This document shows, piece by piece, positions 23,420 through 35,150 of a DNA stretch of 64,000 nucleotides. The DNA is taken from positions 310,001 through 374,000 of the forward strand of contig JAMWFC010000020.1 of NCBI GenBank assembly GCA_027475525.1, in the 5' to 3' direction. Position 1 is the stretch's first letter, and each line of letters begins with the position of its first letter. Both the position numbers and the translations under genes were made by a program. A model generated the notes under the pieces. The model searched no databases and was not told where the DNA came from. It worked only from the letters and a program-made list of their open reading frames with translations. The DNA is from Macrolepiota albuminosa (lineage: Eukaryota > Basidiomycota > Agaricomycetes > Agaricales > Agaricaceae).

Positions 23420-25693
23420 TTATGCCTACTACTGCCTTTTGTGAGCTTTGTGCCTAGGAGGAGCATTTCTCAGATGCTGTTGTTCAAAGTCCTGGAGCTT
23501 GTTGGGAGCCTCTCTAAGGTTGCAGTGGGGTTTTAAGTGTTGTTCTCAGGTCTGTATCTATTCTATTGTATAAGGAAGTGGGGTTGTCTGTGAACATTCT
23601 GGAAGTTGAGGATATCTTCAACTTTGTAGTAATACATGTTGTCAACATTGACTGGGGTGTCATTCAAGAAGGTGGATGTGGAAAACCAGGTGTGGGCCTT
23701 TGAGTCTTGGAAGAAGTTTGATCTTGTAGGCATGGAATGAGACTTTCTGCAAGATCTTGAACAGGCTGAGACACTTGTGATCAAGTTCTAGAGAGAGCCT
23801 GTGAGTACAGAGGTGATGTCAGTCTAGCCATACCTTTGTTCTGGGGGCCCAATTGGAAGTGTCCTTGTGCCTTCGGTTGGCATCTTTCACATAGGCCTAA
23901 TTTGCAATGCCAATCTCCTCCTGGAGAAACTCATGGAGTAACTGGAGGTCCTGAGCAACTTTGTGAGTGGCATGTGATGGAATGTCCTGGAGCAAAAGAG
24001 TCAGTCAGGAGTACCCTTTGTTGGCAAAGAAAGGTGATATGCTGGTGGCAGAGTGAGCTGTTTTGTTGTACATGGACTCAGCAAGAAGGGGTTTGGTGCA
24101 CTAGTCATCCTGTAAGTAGTTGACATATAGCCAGTGGTACTGTTCAAGGGACTGGTTGACTTGTTCAGTTTGTTTGTCAATCTCCAGATGATAGGCAATG
24201 GAAAAATTAGTCTTTACTTTAAGTGCCTTATACAGGAAGGTTCAGAACTTGGACACAAAGAGGGGGCTATGGGTCCAGAAGTCTATTTTGGCAAAGACAT
24301 GCTCAAGGAAAAGCCAGGCAAAGTCTGGAGCAGTGTCTATTGTGTGGCAGGGTAGGAAGATGCCCTGTTTGGTCAGCCTGCATACAAGAACAAGAATAGC
24401 ATCAAATCTTTCTGATTCTGGGAGCTCAACAGTGTGGTCCATGGAGATTGAGGACTCAGGGTTGTTGTCCTATTAGTAGCAGTTTTAGTAATCTGTAGGG
24501 CTGGTGCCAGGGGATCCTTGGCCCAGAGGCAGGGTTCACATGATCAAATGTAGTGAGTCATGTCCTTCTTCAGTCCCAGCCAAAAGCAAGTCTGGGAGAT
24601 AAGCTGGAGAGTCTTACATATTCCTGGGTGTCTCCAGAGCTTGTGGTCATGGTATTGGTGAAGATTATTGAATCAAAGTTTGGTGTAATCCAGGATATAG
24701 ATGCAGCCATTCTGGAGAAGGAGCTTTTCATTGGAGGACAGCAATAAGGCAGAGTTGGGCTTGATCCTGTCAAGGGGGTTGCAGAGGTTATGATTAGCAA
24801 AGTACTTGTCTCAGAGGGCATGGCAGATCTGACTCAAAATTCCTTCATCATTCAAGATCAGTATAGCATTCAGATGTTTGGGAGAGATCACCACATGACA
24901 ATTGAATGTGTTCTATTCTGCCTCAAATGACTTTTTGAGATGGACATCAGGTTGTCAGATAAGAGCATCAGGCTTGGCTTTGAGTCATTCCAGGCAGTAC
25001 TGGATTGTGAAGTTGTACTTTAAAAGAGTCTCAGATTAGCAGGCTTGTTGTTGACTGAGCTGCTTGGGTGGTGTGAAGTACTGGAGGTTGTTGTGCACCA
25101 CTGCTTGAAGGCTTCAACCATGGCAAGGAGTTCTTTGTCATAGATGTCATAGTTGAGTTCCACATCAATCATGGACTAGGTGTAGAAATTGACAGGCCAG
25201 AGTTCTCTGCCATCAGGTTCCATCTGTGAGAGGATAATGGCAATGGCATAGTCAGAGATGTCACATTCAAAAATAATTGGGAGAGTGGGGTTGTAGTGCC
25301 AGAGTATGGAGGCAGTGATGAAGGCCTTACTATCTCAATTCCAGGCAACATTCTTGCACATAAGCTGATTGAGGGGTTTTATGATGCCAGAGTCATTGTC
25401 TATAAACCTCCAGTAGAAGTTAGCAAAACTCAGGAATGACTATACTTCCTTTATGTTCTGTAGTTGTGGCCAGTTGACAATGGCCTCAACCTTTTGGGGG
25501 TCCATACAAATGCCATCTGAGGATACATTAATGCTGAGATACTTGACCTGTGATATGGAATGAACACTTCTTGGGCTTGGCATGGAGATTGTGCTCCTGG
25601 AGTCATTCCAGAATATGCCAGACATGTCTGTAGTGATCTTCTGTTGAATTGGAGTAGATGAAGATGTTGTCCAGATAAACAATGACAAAGATA

Positions 25694-26028
25694 GGGGGCA
25701 CAATGGAGTAGTGGCCCATCACACCAAGGTCTACAACATGTAATGAATGACCACCTGACAAATTGCAGGAAGTCATGAGTTCAAACCCTGCCCCTATTCA
25801 GCCACTGGGGGGTTTTAGTGGGTATTGTCCAAAAAGTGATTGAGTCTCACACTACTGTTAAAAACAGTGTGTGTAAATGCATTCCCTCCTGGACCACAAT
25901 GGGCTTTAGCTTAAATAAACTATGAGGAGGGTTTCAATTTCCACCATCCTGCTAACAGGCTCTGAGGATACAACTATGGCATGGGTCACAGAGCTACTTG
26001 TAATAGGGTAACGTTCCTCCAAAAAAAA
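25694..26028 (+). mobile_element. tRNA-derived SINE with 13-bp target duplication
   Basis: The insert splits the RT of element B just before the YLDD-type motif. It is flanked by AATGACAAAGATA (25681-25693) and AATGACAAGGATA (26029-26041), a 13-bp duplication with one mismatch, and ends in an A-run of about 10. The 5' head folds like a tRNA: GGGGGCA near 25694 can pair with TGCCCCT near 25790, preceded by a B-box-like GAGTTCAAACCCTG and with GTAGTGGCCC as a possible A-box. The body to the A-tail is unrelated to anything I know. Confidence 0.72.
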
Positions 26029-27475
26029 AATGACAAGGATATTGCTCATGTCATGGAAGATGTTGTTTATGAAAGAGTGGAACATGGTAGAGAAATTAAT
26101 TGTTCTAAAAGGCATTATGAGGTATTCAAACAGATCATACCATATGCAGAATATGGTTTTCTACTCATGTCCTAATGTGAAACTGGAGTGGAGATTGATT
26201 TTTGTATAGACTTTGGCACTGCAGAGTTGATTGACTAGATCATCAATGAGTGGGAGCAGGTAGCAGTTCTTGGTAATCTTATTGAGGCTGCAGTAGGTAG
26301 TCAATTCAAAGTCAGAGCAATCTGTCCTTCTTCTTGGAAAACAGAACCAGAGCTCTGGCAGCACCAGAGAGCAAATGAAACCTTTTCCAAGCATCTTGTT
26401 GAGGTAGTCTTTGAGGGCATAGAGTTTGACTTCAGATATGTTGTATACTTTGCTGAAGGGAGGAGAGGCTCCTTCCTCAAGATCAATTATATGGTTGTAG
26501 GGGCAGTGAGAGAGGATCTCCTTGGTGTCTCCTTTGAAGAATACATCAGCAAATTCATAATACTGTGGGAGAACTACTTCTTGTAAGATCTGCTCCTCAG
26601 TCCTCCTTTCTGGGAGAATGGTGTCTATCCACAAATGCTCTTCCAGAAGAGATGGCATGGTGTGTAATTGGAAGGTGGGGGTCCCCTCTTGCATGAGGCA
26701 TGCAAAGAGGATGGCTCTAATAATTTTAATAGGTGCAGTTGAGGTTGTAGAGAACAGTAGACTTACCAGAGGTGCTAGAGGCTAAAGCATTGGATCTGTG
26801 CCAGGGGCCTGAAGGTTTATAGCAGCCACAAGATGGGCTTTAAGGCTGGGGAATGTCATGGTGAGTGTTCTCCAGTTGATGTTGGGATTTGTATCTCATA
26901 GCCATGATAGTCTCAATACAAGGGGAGTTGATTTGTAAAGTTGCATAACTAAGAAGTTTGTTATGAATTCAAAGCCATTGTCCAGGGTGACATGACCAGG
27001 ATGGGACCTTTTGATGGAGTCAGAGGAAGAGGAGGTGCTGTCAAGCAGCTGTAGGCCTAGAGGCTATTTGAGAGTGTGGTGGAGGAGGTCAAGGGCATTG
27101 CTGATGAAGACTCTGGTGGCTCTGCTGTAAATGAGGGCAATCATTGCTGGCACTGAAAGATGTTTCTAATGGAAAAAGTGTAAAAGAAACATGTTATACT
27201 ATTTTCCATGTGCCAATTTCTGAAAGAAAAAGTCTTTAAACAAAGCACATCCAGAAGTTGAAGAGGTTGTCCTCAGCTTCAGCCACAGTGTTGTAGATCC
27301 CAAATTTTCCAGAGAACTCATCAATGAAGGTGTCAGGGGACTCCTCATTTCTTCCTTTTCTCACTCCTTATCTCTTCACTCTCCCTTCATTCATTCTCTT
27401 ATTTCTTCTGACATTATTTCATTTTACTGTTTCTATTCTTTCAACACTATCTGTTAGTACTACTCTCAGCCCTTG

Positions 27476-27627
27476 AGGTGCTCTGGTTCTTTAGCTACCA
27501 TTCAGACAAGTGTGGGCCCCTCAGCACCACTTCCAGACTGCTTATATAAGTAAGGTGCTCTGGTTCTTTAGCTACCATTCAGACAAGTGTGGGCCCCTCA
27601 GCACCACTTCCAGACTGCTTATATAAG
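27476..27627. repeat. 77-bp-period tandem duplication (in solo LTR)
   Basis: 75 bp identical, shifted by 77, with ta against cc at the ends. The LTR region around the TATA-like cttatataag is present twice. Confidence 0.9.
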
Positions 27628-27808
27628 CCAGAGTTTGCCTCTTATTTGTGCAATTGTTTGTGTAGGCAATTTTCAAGTTTTTAAGGTTTTGTTGTACTGT
27701 ACAGTTGTTTCCCATGCTTCAGAGGCCCCAGAAGCATCCAACCTGGCATAGGAAATCCCTAGACTTGTTCTCTTTGGATCTCCCTCTGCCAGGTGAGTAG
27801 CTATCATG

Positions 27809-27962
27809 ATATTGTCAATATATATTCTAATACACTTTGGATCTCCCTCTGCCAGCTGTGTGACTGAGCCACAGCCTCTAGAGGTATATTGTCAATATAT
27901 ATTCTAATACACTTTGGATCTCCCTCTGCCAGCTGTGTGACTGAGCCACAGCCTCTAGAGGT
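27809..27962. repeat. 77-bp exact tandem duplication (in solo LTR)
   Basis: Two adjacent identical 77-mers (27809-27885, 27886-27962) covering the end of the LTR. Confidence 0.95.
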
Positions 27963-28944
27963 CACCCTTACAGAAGGCTTGCCAGTTGGAGAGTGCTGGG
28001 CTGTTGGAGTCAAACTGAATGAGAGCCATGTAGTGGTCAAAGGCAATTTCCTAAAGGTGAGCAGCTTTGCTTGAAACATATTGAGACATTGAGTTAGGAA
28101 GGTATGCCATTTACAGGAGTCCTGGCATGTGAATAAGTCAGGCTTCTGAATGTCCAACTGTTCTTGCAAGCAAGGGTATTATGGGCATTGTCCAGTTCAA
28201 CCACATTACAGGGAGGGGGTCCTGCATTATAATAATAATAGTAGTGATTACCCCCTCTTCTGCAGAGGAAAAGCTCCTAGCACAGGGCCCCATCCTTCAG
28301 GTGGCTCACCTAGGGGTCTGTTTTCTCTGAAGAGAGGTCTCAGTCTCCACACAGAGCACAGAGGTGGAGGCAGATTGTCAGGTTGTCTTCTAGATTCATC
28401 AGAGGTGGCAGAGGTGGTCAGAAAGAGACCTGGGATATGGGGTCAGGTGCCAGGTTGCAAGGGGATTGTCTAAAATATGAAGGTTAGGCCTGCATCAGAG
28501 GTTGTAGAGGGTTATGTAGGTCAAAGTGGTGTAGGAGGTTGCAGCAAGAGGCCAGTTTAAGAGATGCTGGGGTAGTTGTAGCTGTCAGTTTTGGAGGAGC
28601 TGCCAGTACAGTGCATCAGCTGTTGTCATCCCAAATGAGCTTGTTGAGGTAGCACAAAGTGTTGTCAGAATCAGTGGTGTCAGCCTGGGGTCTCCAGGAA
28701 GTCAACAGTGGTGGTGATGGCAGAAGTTGGGTGTTGTTTTTTTGTAGGAGTAGTTTTAGAAGTATCTGAGGTTGTCTCCAGGTCTCAAAGGTGCTAGGGA
28801 CAGACTTAGCCTTATAATAAACTGACAAACCTACCATGCAAGCAGCAGGCTGATCAAATAGCCCACCTATAGAATTGAGAGATTATAGAATGGCTGAAGG
28901 CACTTTGTTGTTCTTCCTGTTGCTGCTGTTCCAGAGTCAGGGCT

Positions 28945-29400
28945 TGTCAGGGGACTCCTCATTTCTTCCTTCTTTCACTCCTCATTCCTTCACTTTCCTT
29001 TCATTTATTTTCTTATTTCTTCTGTCATTCTCTCATTTTACTGTTTTCATTATTTCAACACTATCTGCTTTTACTATTCTCAGCCCTTGAGATGCTCTGG
29101 TTCTTTAGCTATCATTCAGACAAGTGTGGGCCCTTCAGCACCACTTCCAGACTGCTTACATAAGCCAGAGTTTGCTTTTCTGACTTCCAAAGATTAGGGA
29201 TTCCCTATGCCAGGTTGGATGCTTCAGAGGCCCCAGAAGCATCCAACCTGGCACAGGGAATCCATAGACTTGTTCTCTTTGGATCTCCCTCTGCCAGGTG
29301 AGTAGTTATTATGATATTGTCAGTATATACTCTAATACACTTTGGATCTCCCTCTGCCAGCTGTGTAACTGAGCCACAGCCCCCAGAGGTTGCCCTTACA
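28945..29400 (+). mobile_element. Rearranged LTR of the same family inside the gag of element B
   Basis: It starts TGTCAGGGGACTCCTCATTT and ends GTTGCCCTTACA. No matching 5-bp flank is visible (gggct against aggtg). The segment that in the sister LTRs reads ...tttcccatgcttcagagg is replaced by an inverted copy of the following segment, which creates a long hairpin at 29198-29263. Confidence 0.85.
29198..29263. repeat. Near-perfect hairpin inside an LTR
   Basis: Two 28-nt arms (starting GGATTCCCTATGCCAGG and ending CACAGGGAATCC) match at 27 of 28 positions around a 10-nt loop. The sister LTRs at 977 and 27331 carry only the right arm. Confidence 0.85.
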
Positions 29401-29993
29401 AGGTGCCAGAGTTAGCTCCAGGGGTTTCTGTTGAATGTGAATCGAAGAGCCAGGGTTTGCAGAGTCATGAGTGAGTGGAGCATTTTGTTGTGTTGTCATT
29501 TGTACTTCTTGAAGTGTTATTGTCTCAGGAGTGAGGGAGGTGTTGGTGCAGGTAGAGTGGCAGTAGAATAGTGATAGGGTTGACAATTGTAGTTGAAGGA
29601 TTCACAGAATTGGTGAGCAGGGTGCTGGTAACTATAGTAGGGGGTGGGGGCAAATGGGCCCTTGCTTGTGGAGATTAAGCAAGGCCACTGGCAATGGGTG
29701 GAGTCTCTGACAGACCCCCAGAAATGCTTTGGTGCAAAGAGGTGTCCATAGGTCATGCCACTGCCAAGTTGGGTGGAGGGGCCCAGCTAACTGAGGGCCT
29801 CAGGCCATAGCATGACAGGTTAGGAGCCCAGTAGCAGTAGAGACATTGGAGTTCATACAGGAGAGGTGGATAGATGGGATGGAGATTTTGTGCAGAGTAG
29901 TGGTCAGGCACTGGGCATCTGTAAGAGTTGGTTTGGTAGCCCATAAGGTGGTACATTTGAATATATATAGCCATTAAGAACAGTGTAAGGAAG

Positions 29994-30006
29994 AGTCTTG
30001 ATATTA
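29994..30006 (-). promoter_or_regulatory. Primer-binding site of element B
   Basis: On the minus strand TAATATCAAGACT follows directly after the LTR end (...CCTAACA). It is the exact complement of AGTCTTGATATTA inside the same LTR (plus-strand 30363-30375), the arrangement seen in self-priming Tf1/sushi elements. Confidence 0.7.
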
Positions 30007-30708
30007 TGTTAGGTTTTGCTGACTTGAAGGCCTTCCAAGTGAAGCAACACCCTTATGAGGCAGATTTAATCTATATGTACTCAGGTGTCTGGAACTCTGG
30101 GCTGTGCTCTAGGATTTAAGATGCAAAAAAGAACAAGTCTGGAGTTGAAAAATTTGGTCCAGTATCAAAGGAAACCAGGAAATAAAAAGAATAAAGTCAA
30201 GTTGAGGACTGGGAGTTCTAAGACAAGACTAGGGGTTAATCAACTTAGAGTTGTAAAGTGCATACCAATCTCAGAGTATGTGTGCCAGTCAAAGCATGCC
30301 AGTTAACATGTGCCAGTCAATGCACATCAGTCAAATCAGAGGGCACACAAGCAATAATTTGGTAATATCAAGACTATAGGAATATAAGATGATAGCTATG
30401 ACTATAAATATTATGGGTGTCTACTCTGAGGGTTTGAAGAGATCCTGGAATATCTTCAATGACTTCCAGTACTCTATAAGTAGCAGCAGGATGAGGAAAT
30501 GAGTGTATACCAGGGAATTGCACTTGCAGGACATGCAATCAATTGGCATGGAAGTGGCAGCATGATGTGTGATGCATAGTAGCTGAGGTGATCAGTGTGA
30601 TCCAGGCATTGATTGTGGGGGTAATGGCTGTGATACTAGGTAGTTCTAGGATTCATGATATGAGGGCTGGCTGGGAGTATGTGTGATGGCAGGGTTGATG
30701 TGCATTGT
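30007..30708 (-). mobile_element. 5' LTR (3' part) of element B
   Basis: It is adjacent to the primer-binding site and shares with the LTR at 62447-63583 the AGTCTTGATATTA stretch and the stretches that read GTGCCAGTCAA/GACTGGCAC. It is cut on its upstream side at about 30709, where copia-like sequence begins. A second, overlapping copy of its distal part lies at 35151-35448. Confidence 0.7.
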
Positions 30709-31038
30709 TAGCATATAATATCTGGTCAGCGCTACATGGTATACTTTATTTTTATTTTATTTTTAACTTTACTTATATTTTATTTGTTATGTTGCACCAC
30801 TATGGCACAACACTTTTTATTTATTATTTTCATCAAAAATTTTCCCAAGTATAAATACTTATGTATACAAACGTGCCCCTCAGTTGTTCACAGACTACAT
30901 TGTGACTATCTGAGGGGTATGTCAATTATTTATACCTGTCTTCACACAGTACTTACAAGTTCTGTAGATATATTCTTATACTTGTCTATAGGTAACAAAG
31001 TTATTCACAGACTATGTCATGACTATCTGAGGGATATA
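30709..31038 (+). mobile_element. Probable copia 5' LTR / leader, first part
   Basis: AT-rich sequence starting TGTTAGCATATAATATCT follows the gypsy LTR fragment and, past the Tc1 insertion, continues to the copia gag ATG at 32800. It contains a direct repeat of about 105 bp (cagactac/atgtgactatctgaggg... at about 30890 and 31005). I infer a copia LTR from position only. No second LTR is present for comparison. Confidence 0.4.
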
Positions 31039-31444
31039 CAGTGGCTCAAAAAACTGTCCCAATATTTCATACTTTTTGAAAGATGACATTGGCATGAAGG
31101 ATGGGAAGGACATAAAATTTCAATTAAATCATGTAAAATACTATGGCATTGTAGCTACAAAATGAATCTAAAGTTATGTAATCAAAATCAAAACTGATGG
31201 AGCAATAGCCATTTTAAAATATTCACTCATTGGGACAGTTTTTTGAGCATCTCTAATTTTTCAGGTTTATCCCTATTTTACTCAGAAATAAAGAGTAAGT
31301 TGCATGTGAAAATATAAACAAAGTCATGTGACTATGTTTAGATATATTTGGGAGTAGTTCAAGCTGGTTGAACCACATCTTGACCTTCAACCACTATCAT
31401 GAAACCTATTCCTTCTGCACAACACTCTACTGTTGTTTCTCTTC

Positions 31445-32482
31445 TTGCTCAAGGGTATTCTCTGGTCAGATTGGGGCTCAAACTGGTCTAGGGAAGTCTA
31501 CTACTAGGAGGATTGGTAGAGAGTTGGAGATGGACAAGGAAAACCATCCTGGAGGCCATCCTGCTAAGCTTACTCCATGTGATAAACAGGCTATTGTTCG
31601 ACAAATCTCAACTGGGAGACTTGATACAGCTGTCCAGGCCACTAATTTTATCAACAACATCATTTTCAACCCTGTCTCTTCCAAGACTGTCTGGAATGTG
31701 ATACAGCTGTCCAGGCCACTAATTTTATCAACAACATCATTTTCAACCCTGTCTCTTCCAAGACTGTCTGGAATGTGTTGAAGAAGGAGGGGTATTGGTC
31801 TGCTACCAAGAGAAAAGTTCCTATGCTCAAAGCTAAACATTGACAACTACAGCTTAAATGGGCTCAGAAGCATCAGAACTGGACTATAGAGGACTGGAAA
31901 AGGGTGTTGTGAACAGATGAGACAAAGATTAACAGGATTGGGTCAGATGGGAAGCAGTATGTGTGGAAGCTACAAGGAGAAGACATTTCAGACCGAACAA
32001 CTACATCTACTGTGAAGCATGGAGGAGGGAATAATCTCATGGTATGAGGCTGTATGAGTTGGAATGGGGTAGAAAAGCTTGTAGAGGTGGTGGGGATCAT
32101 GAATGCAGAGCTTTTAGATGATGGAGCAAAGGAGAACTTTGAGAAGTTGGAGATGGAGGAGGGTGCCCACTACTTTCAACAGGACAATGACTCCAAACAC
32201 AACTCCAAGAGGGCTGACAAGTGGTTTGAGGACAACAACTTTAATGTCCTTTGGTGGCTAGCCCAATCCCCTGATCTCAACCCTATTGAACATCTCTGGG
32301 AGTACCTCAAAGAGCAACTTAGGCAATATGAAACACCTCCTTATGGTGTGCATGAATTATGAGAGAGGGTTGCAAAGGAGTGGGATGAAATACCACCAGA
32401 GGTATGCCAAAGACTAATAGAAAACATGCCTAGAAGGATTCAAGCAGTTATCAAGGCAAATGGAGGACATACAAAGTACTAG
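31445..32482 (+). pseudogene. Tc1-type transposase (DD34E), inactivated
   Basis: It carries the N-terminal helix-turn-helix region (GKSTTRRIGRELEMDKEN). The first Asp lies in TDETKINRIG (about 31915), the second in HYFQQDNDSKH (about 32175) and the Glu in SPDLNPIEHLW (about 32275). Tc1 proteins bind their TIRs and cut and paste at TA. Stops replace expected Trp or Arg codons: AKH*QLQLKW, KRVL*TDET, LMV*GCMSW and HEL*ERV. The 77-bp duplication at 31622 also shifts the frame. Without the duplication, VWNV joins LKKEGYWSATKRK as in intact relatives. Confidence 0.9.
31622..31777. repeat. 77-bp-period exact duplication (in Tc1 transposase)
   Basis: 79 bp identical, shifted by 77. It shifts the transposase frame. 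Collapsing restores VWNV-LKKEG. Confidence 0.95.
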
Positions 32483-32799
32483 ATACTAAAATTAGAGATG
32501 CTCAAAAAACTGTCCCAATGAGTAAATATTTTAAAATGGCTATTGCTCCATCAGTTTTGATCTTGATTACATAAACCTAGATTCATTTTGTAGCTATGAT
32601 GCCATAGTATTTTACATGATTTAATCAGAATTTTATGTACTTCCCATCCTTCATGCCAATGTCATCTTTCAAAAAGTATGAAACATTGGGACAGTTTTTT
32701 GAGCCACTGTATTCTTATACTTGTCTACAGGTTATAGGCCTTGTTTTTGTGCAGAAAATTTTTGCTTCTTGATAACTTGCACATGCAGTAAATACCAAA

Positions 32800-35150
32800 A
32801 TGTCTCAAAACTCCACATTTAATAGTCCTCTAATATTTTTGGAGGAACAACACTTTGACAGAACCAACTTCATACAATTTAAAAGCAGGGTGCTGATTGC
32901 AGCCTGTGCATGAGGAGTGAAGGAATACCTCAATGGCAGCATCCCAAAGCTGACCACTACAACACAACACCTAAAAGCATTACATACAAGAATGAGGAGG
33001 AAGTAAAACTAGCCCTTGCTGTCAACAACACAACTGAAAAAAGTACAGTCAAAGCTACTACATGGAACTCCTGCACACCCTCCCTTGAGGAATGGGATGT
33101 CTGTGATGCGTGGACCCTTGCACTCATAATATACAATTGCAAGAACCCTGTGGGACTTGGAATTAAGATGGAAGAATCTGCAGTGGAAGCATGGGACTTT
33201 TTGACAAAAGCATATGGCACAATATTGGAATTGGCAGCCATGGGAGTGGAGAATGCACTTCGTGGAACAAGACTTGCAGATGGTGGGGTCCTTATAGCTC
33301 ACCTCTCAGACTTACAGATCAAATGGAAGAACACCACTGAGAGGGAAGTGAACATTCCTGATGCCACATTCCAATCTATTGTCATGATGTCCTTGCCAGA
33401 ATCCTGGAATATCATTGTTGCGAGCCTATATTCCACCAAAACATCAGCAGACTTAATCTCAGGGTTACTGATTCACTGGGAATGCTTGAGGATGCAAAAG
33501 ACAATGACCCCATCAGTCATGGCCTTACAAGCTACGACAACTCAAAAGCCTAAAATGGTATGCACAAATCCTAATTGCAAGAGGTCAGGACACACAATAG
33601 AGAAGTGCTACTGGAGAGGTGAGGAAAAAGAAGGACAATTCCCATTGAACTTCAGGAACCATGAGCAGGCACTAGCATCACTTGCTGCTAAAGCCCTACC
33701 TACAGCAAACCTCACAGATATGTCCCAAACACAAACAACTCAGACCACATATGTGCTAGCTATTATATCGAATGACATGCAAATCACCCTGACTTTTGCA
33801 GACTCCAGAGCAAGCAATCACTGCTTTGTAGATCGTGCAGTGTTCTCAGAGTATATGGAACTCACAGTCTTAAGAGAGGGAAAGGTGGCATTGAAAGACT
33901 CAACCTTCTATATTGTAGGTCAGGATACTGTCAGAAAGCTGATTACCATAAATGGAACAACTACACACACCCCAGACCTAGCTGTAAACCTCATCTCCAT
34001 AGGAAAGTTTGACCAAGCAGGGTTCTCTGTCATATTTGAGAAGGGCCAGGTCATGTTCAAAGATCCTAAGGAATGAGGGATATTAGTTGGGAAAGGCTCG
34101 AGTGGGATGTACTGACTAGATGCACTGGATAAGATGGATGTACCACAAGCAATGATTGTGACTCCAGTAAATCAATAGATATTGATAGCTGGCACTATTG
34201 TTTTGGACATGCGGGGGTTGACTCAATTTGGACACTGGCCAAAAAGGGTTTGGTAGATGGTCTGGAGGTAAAGGGGGGGTCTGGAAGTCAAAGGCCTGTG
34301 GAAGGACTATATATATGGGAAGCACACCTCAAAACCCTACAATGGTGAGCATAGAATCAAAAATAAGCCAAACGAGTGCATGTGTATTGACTTGTGGGGT
34401 CCAGCTACAACAAATTCACTAGGGGGTGCAGTGTACATGATGCTGCTAGCCAATGGATGTACTGCAAGGCTTACCAGATATTTCTTGACCCAAAAGAATG
34501 CTATGACCACCCTTACAGCACTCACCAGCTACCACTTTGAATTGGAATGCCAGACGGGGTTCAAGCTACAGACAGTTTGCATAGACACTAGCCATGAGTG
34601 GTTAAATGAGAAGTGGGAAGAATATTGCAGTGCACAAGGCATTGTATTACGATTTGTCATCCCATACACACACTCCCAAAATGGTTTTATTGAGAAAGCT
34701 ATCTGAATGATCATTGAGGGTGTCCAGTGCATATTAGCAGAGAGCAGCCTGCCAAAAGAGCTTTGGGCAGAAGTGGCAGCCACTCAGATCCACACTAGAA
34801 ATTGCCTGCCATCAGCACAACATGAAGGAGTGCCAGAGGAAAGGTGGTCAAATAAGAGGCAGGATGTGGCTTACCTGAGGCCATTCAGGTGCGTTGCTTT
34901 TGTGAAGGTACCAAAGGAGCTTGTAAAGTCCAAACTCGAACCAAAGTTAGTCAAGTGTGTCATGGTGAGATACGCTGGCATAGGGGAATATCGCCTGTTT
35001 GATAGGACATCCAGAGTGATTCTGACTTCCCATGATGTTATCTTTGATGAAGGATCTGGATACAGGACTTACATAATGGCCGATGAGGCTGACAACTTAC
35101 TCTTAGGACTCTATGAGCAGCAGCAGAGCAAGGAAATGATTGTGTACTAG
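32800..35150 (+). pseudogene. Ty1/copia gag-pol, truncated before reverse transcriptase
   Basis: Gag starts at ATG 32800 (MSQNSTFNSPLIFLEEQHF). There is a stop near 32910, and the main frame continues 32910-34076 with a UBN2-type capsid and a CX4CX4HX4C knuckle (CTNPNCKRSGHTIEKC, about 33560). The protease motif is DSRAS, where active copies have DSGAS. Integrase pieces follow at 34380-34706 (DLWGPATTNSLGG, THSQNGFIEKAI) and 34707-35150 (PFRCVAFVKVPKEL...DVIFDE). Reverse transcriptase, RNase H and the 3' LTR are absent. Sequence switches at 35151 to a gypsy LTR fragment. Stops and frameshifts make it inactive. Confidence 0.88.

Larger units (their letters stand above)
27331..27972 (+). mobile_element. 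Solo LTR of the TGTCAGGGGACTCC family, inserted in element B
   Basis: It begins TGTCAGGGGACTCCTCATTT and ends CACCCTTACA. GAAGG flanks both sides (27326-27330, 27973-27977) as a 5-bp target duplication. A TATA-like cttatataag lies inside. It is 642 bp long because it contains two 77-bp-period duplications. Without them it would be 488 bp, close to the 499 bp copy at 977-1475. Confidence 0.92.
23420..30006 (-). mobile_element. Decayed Ty3/gypsy chromovirus, internal region (element B)
   Basis: Reading leftward: gag start near 29974 (GYQTNSYRCPVPDHYSAQ, matching the gag start of element C at 63617), then an eroded gag. Next come the pre-RT and RT at 26694-26161 (KVYTKINLHSS), RT continuing at about 26150-26042 (EYLIMPF) and, after a SINE, RT YLDNIFIYSNS at about 25670. 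RNase H follows near 25290 (FECDISDYAIAIILSQMEPDG), then integrase near 24440 (DHTVELPESERFDAILVLV) and a chromodomain-like end near 23600-23450 (YYYKVEDILNF). Numerous stops and frameshifts are present. CpG is almost absent, so decay by C-to-T change is likely. It is interrupted by a SINE (25694-26028) and two LTRs (27331-27972, 28945-29400). Confidence 0.82.
31039..32709 (+). mobile_element. Tc1/mariner element with TIRs of about 225 bp and TA duplication
   Basis: The ends are CAGTGGCTCAAAAAACTG at 31039 and its complement ending at 32709, flanked by TA (31037-31038, 32710-32711). Inverted repeats extend about 225 bp and remain highly similar. An uninterrupted version of the insertion site (gatatattcttatacttgtct) survives at about 30967, showing the target before insertion. 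The transposase inside is broken. The true length is about 77 bp shorter because of a 77-bp duplication at 31622-31777. Confidence 0.93.

Noticed and set aside
30085..31086. Plus-strand open frames in AT-rich DNA
   Set aside because: They lie in antisense LTR and leader DNA of retroelements and have no coding features.
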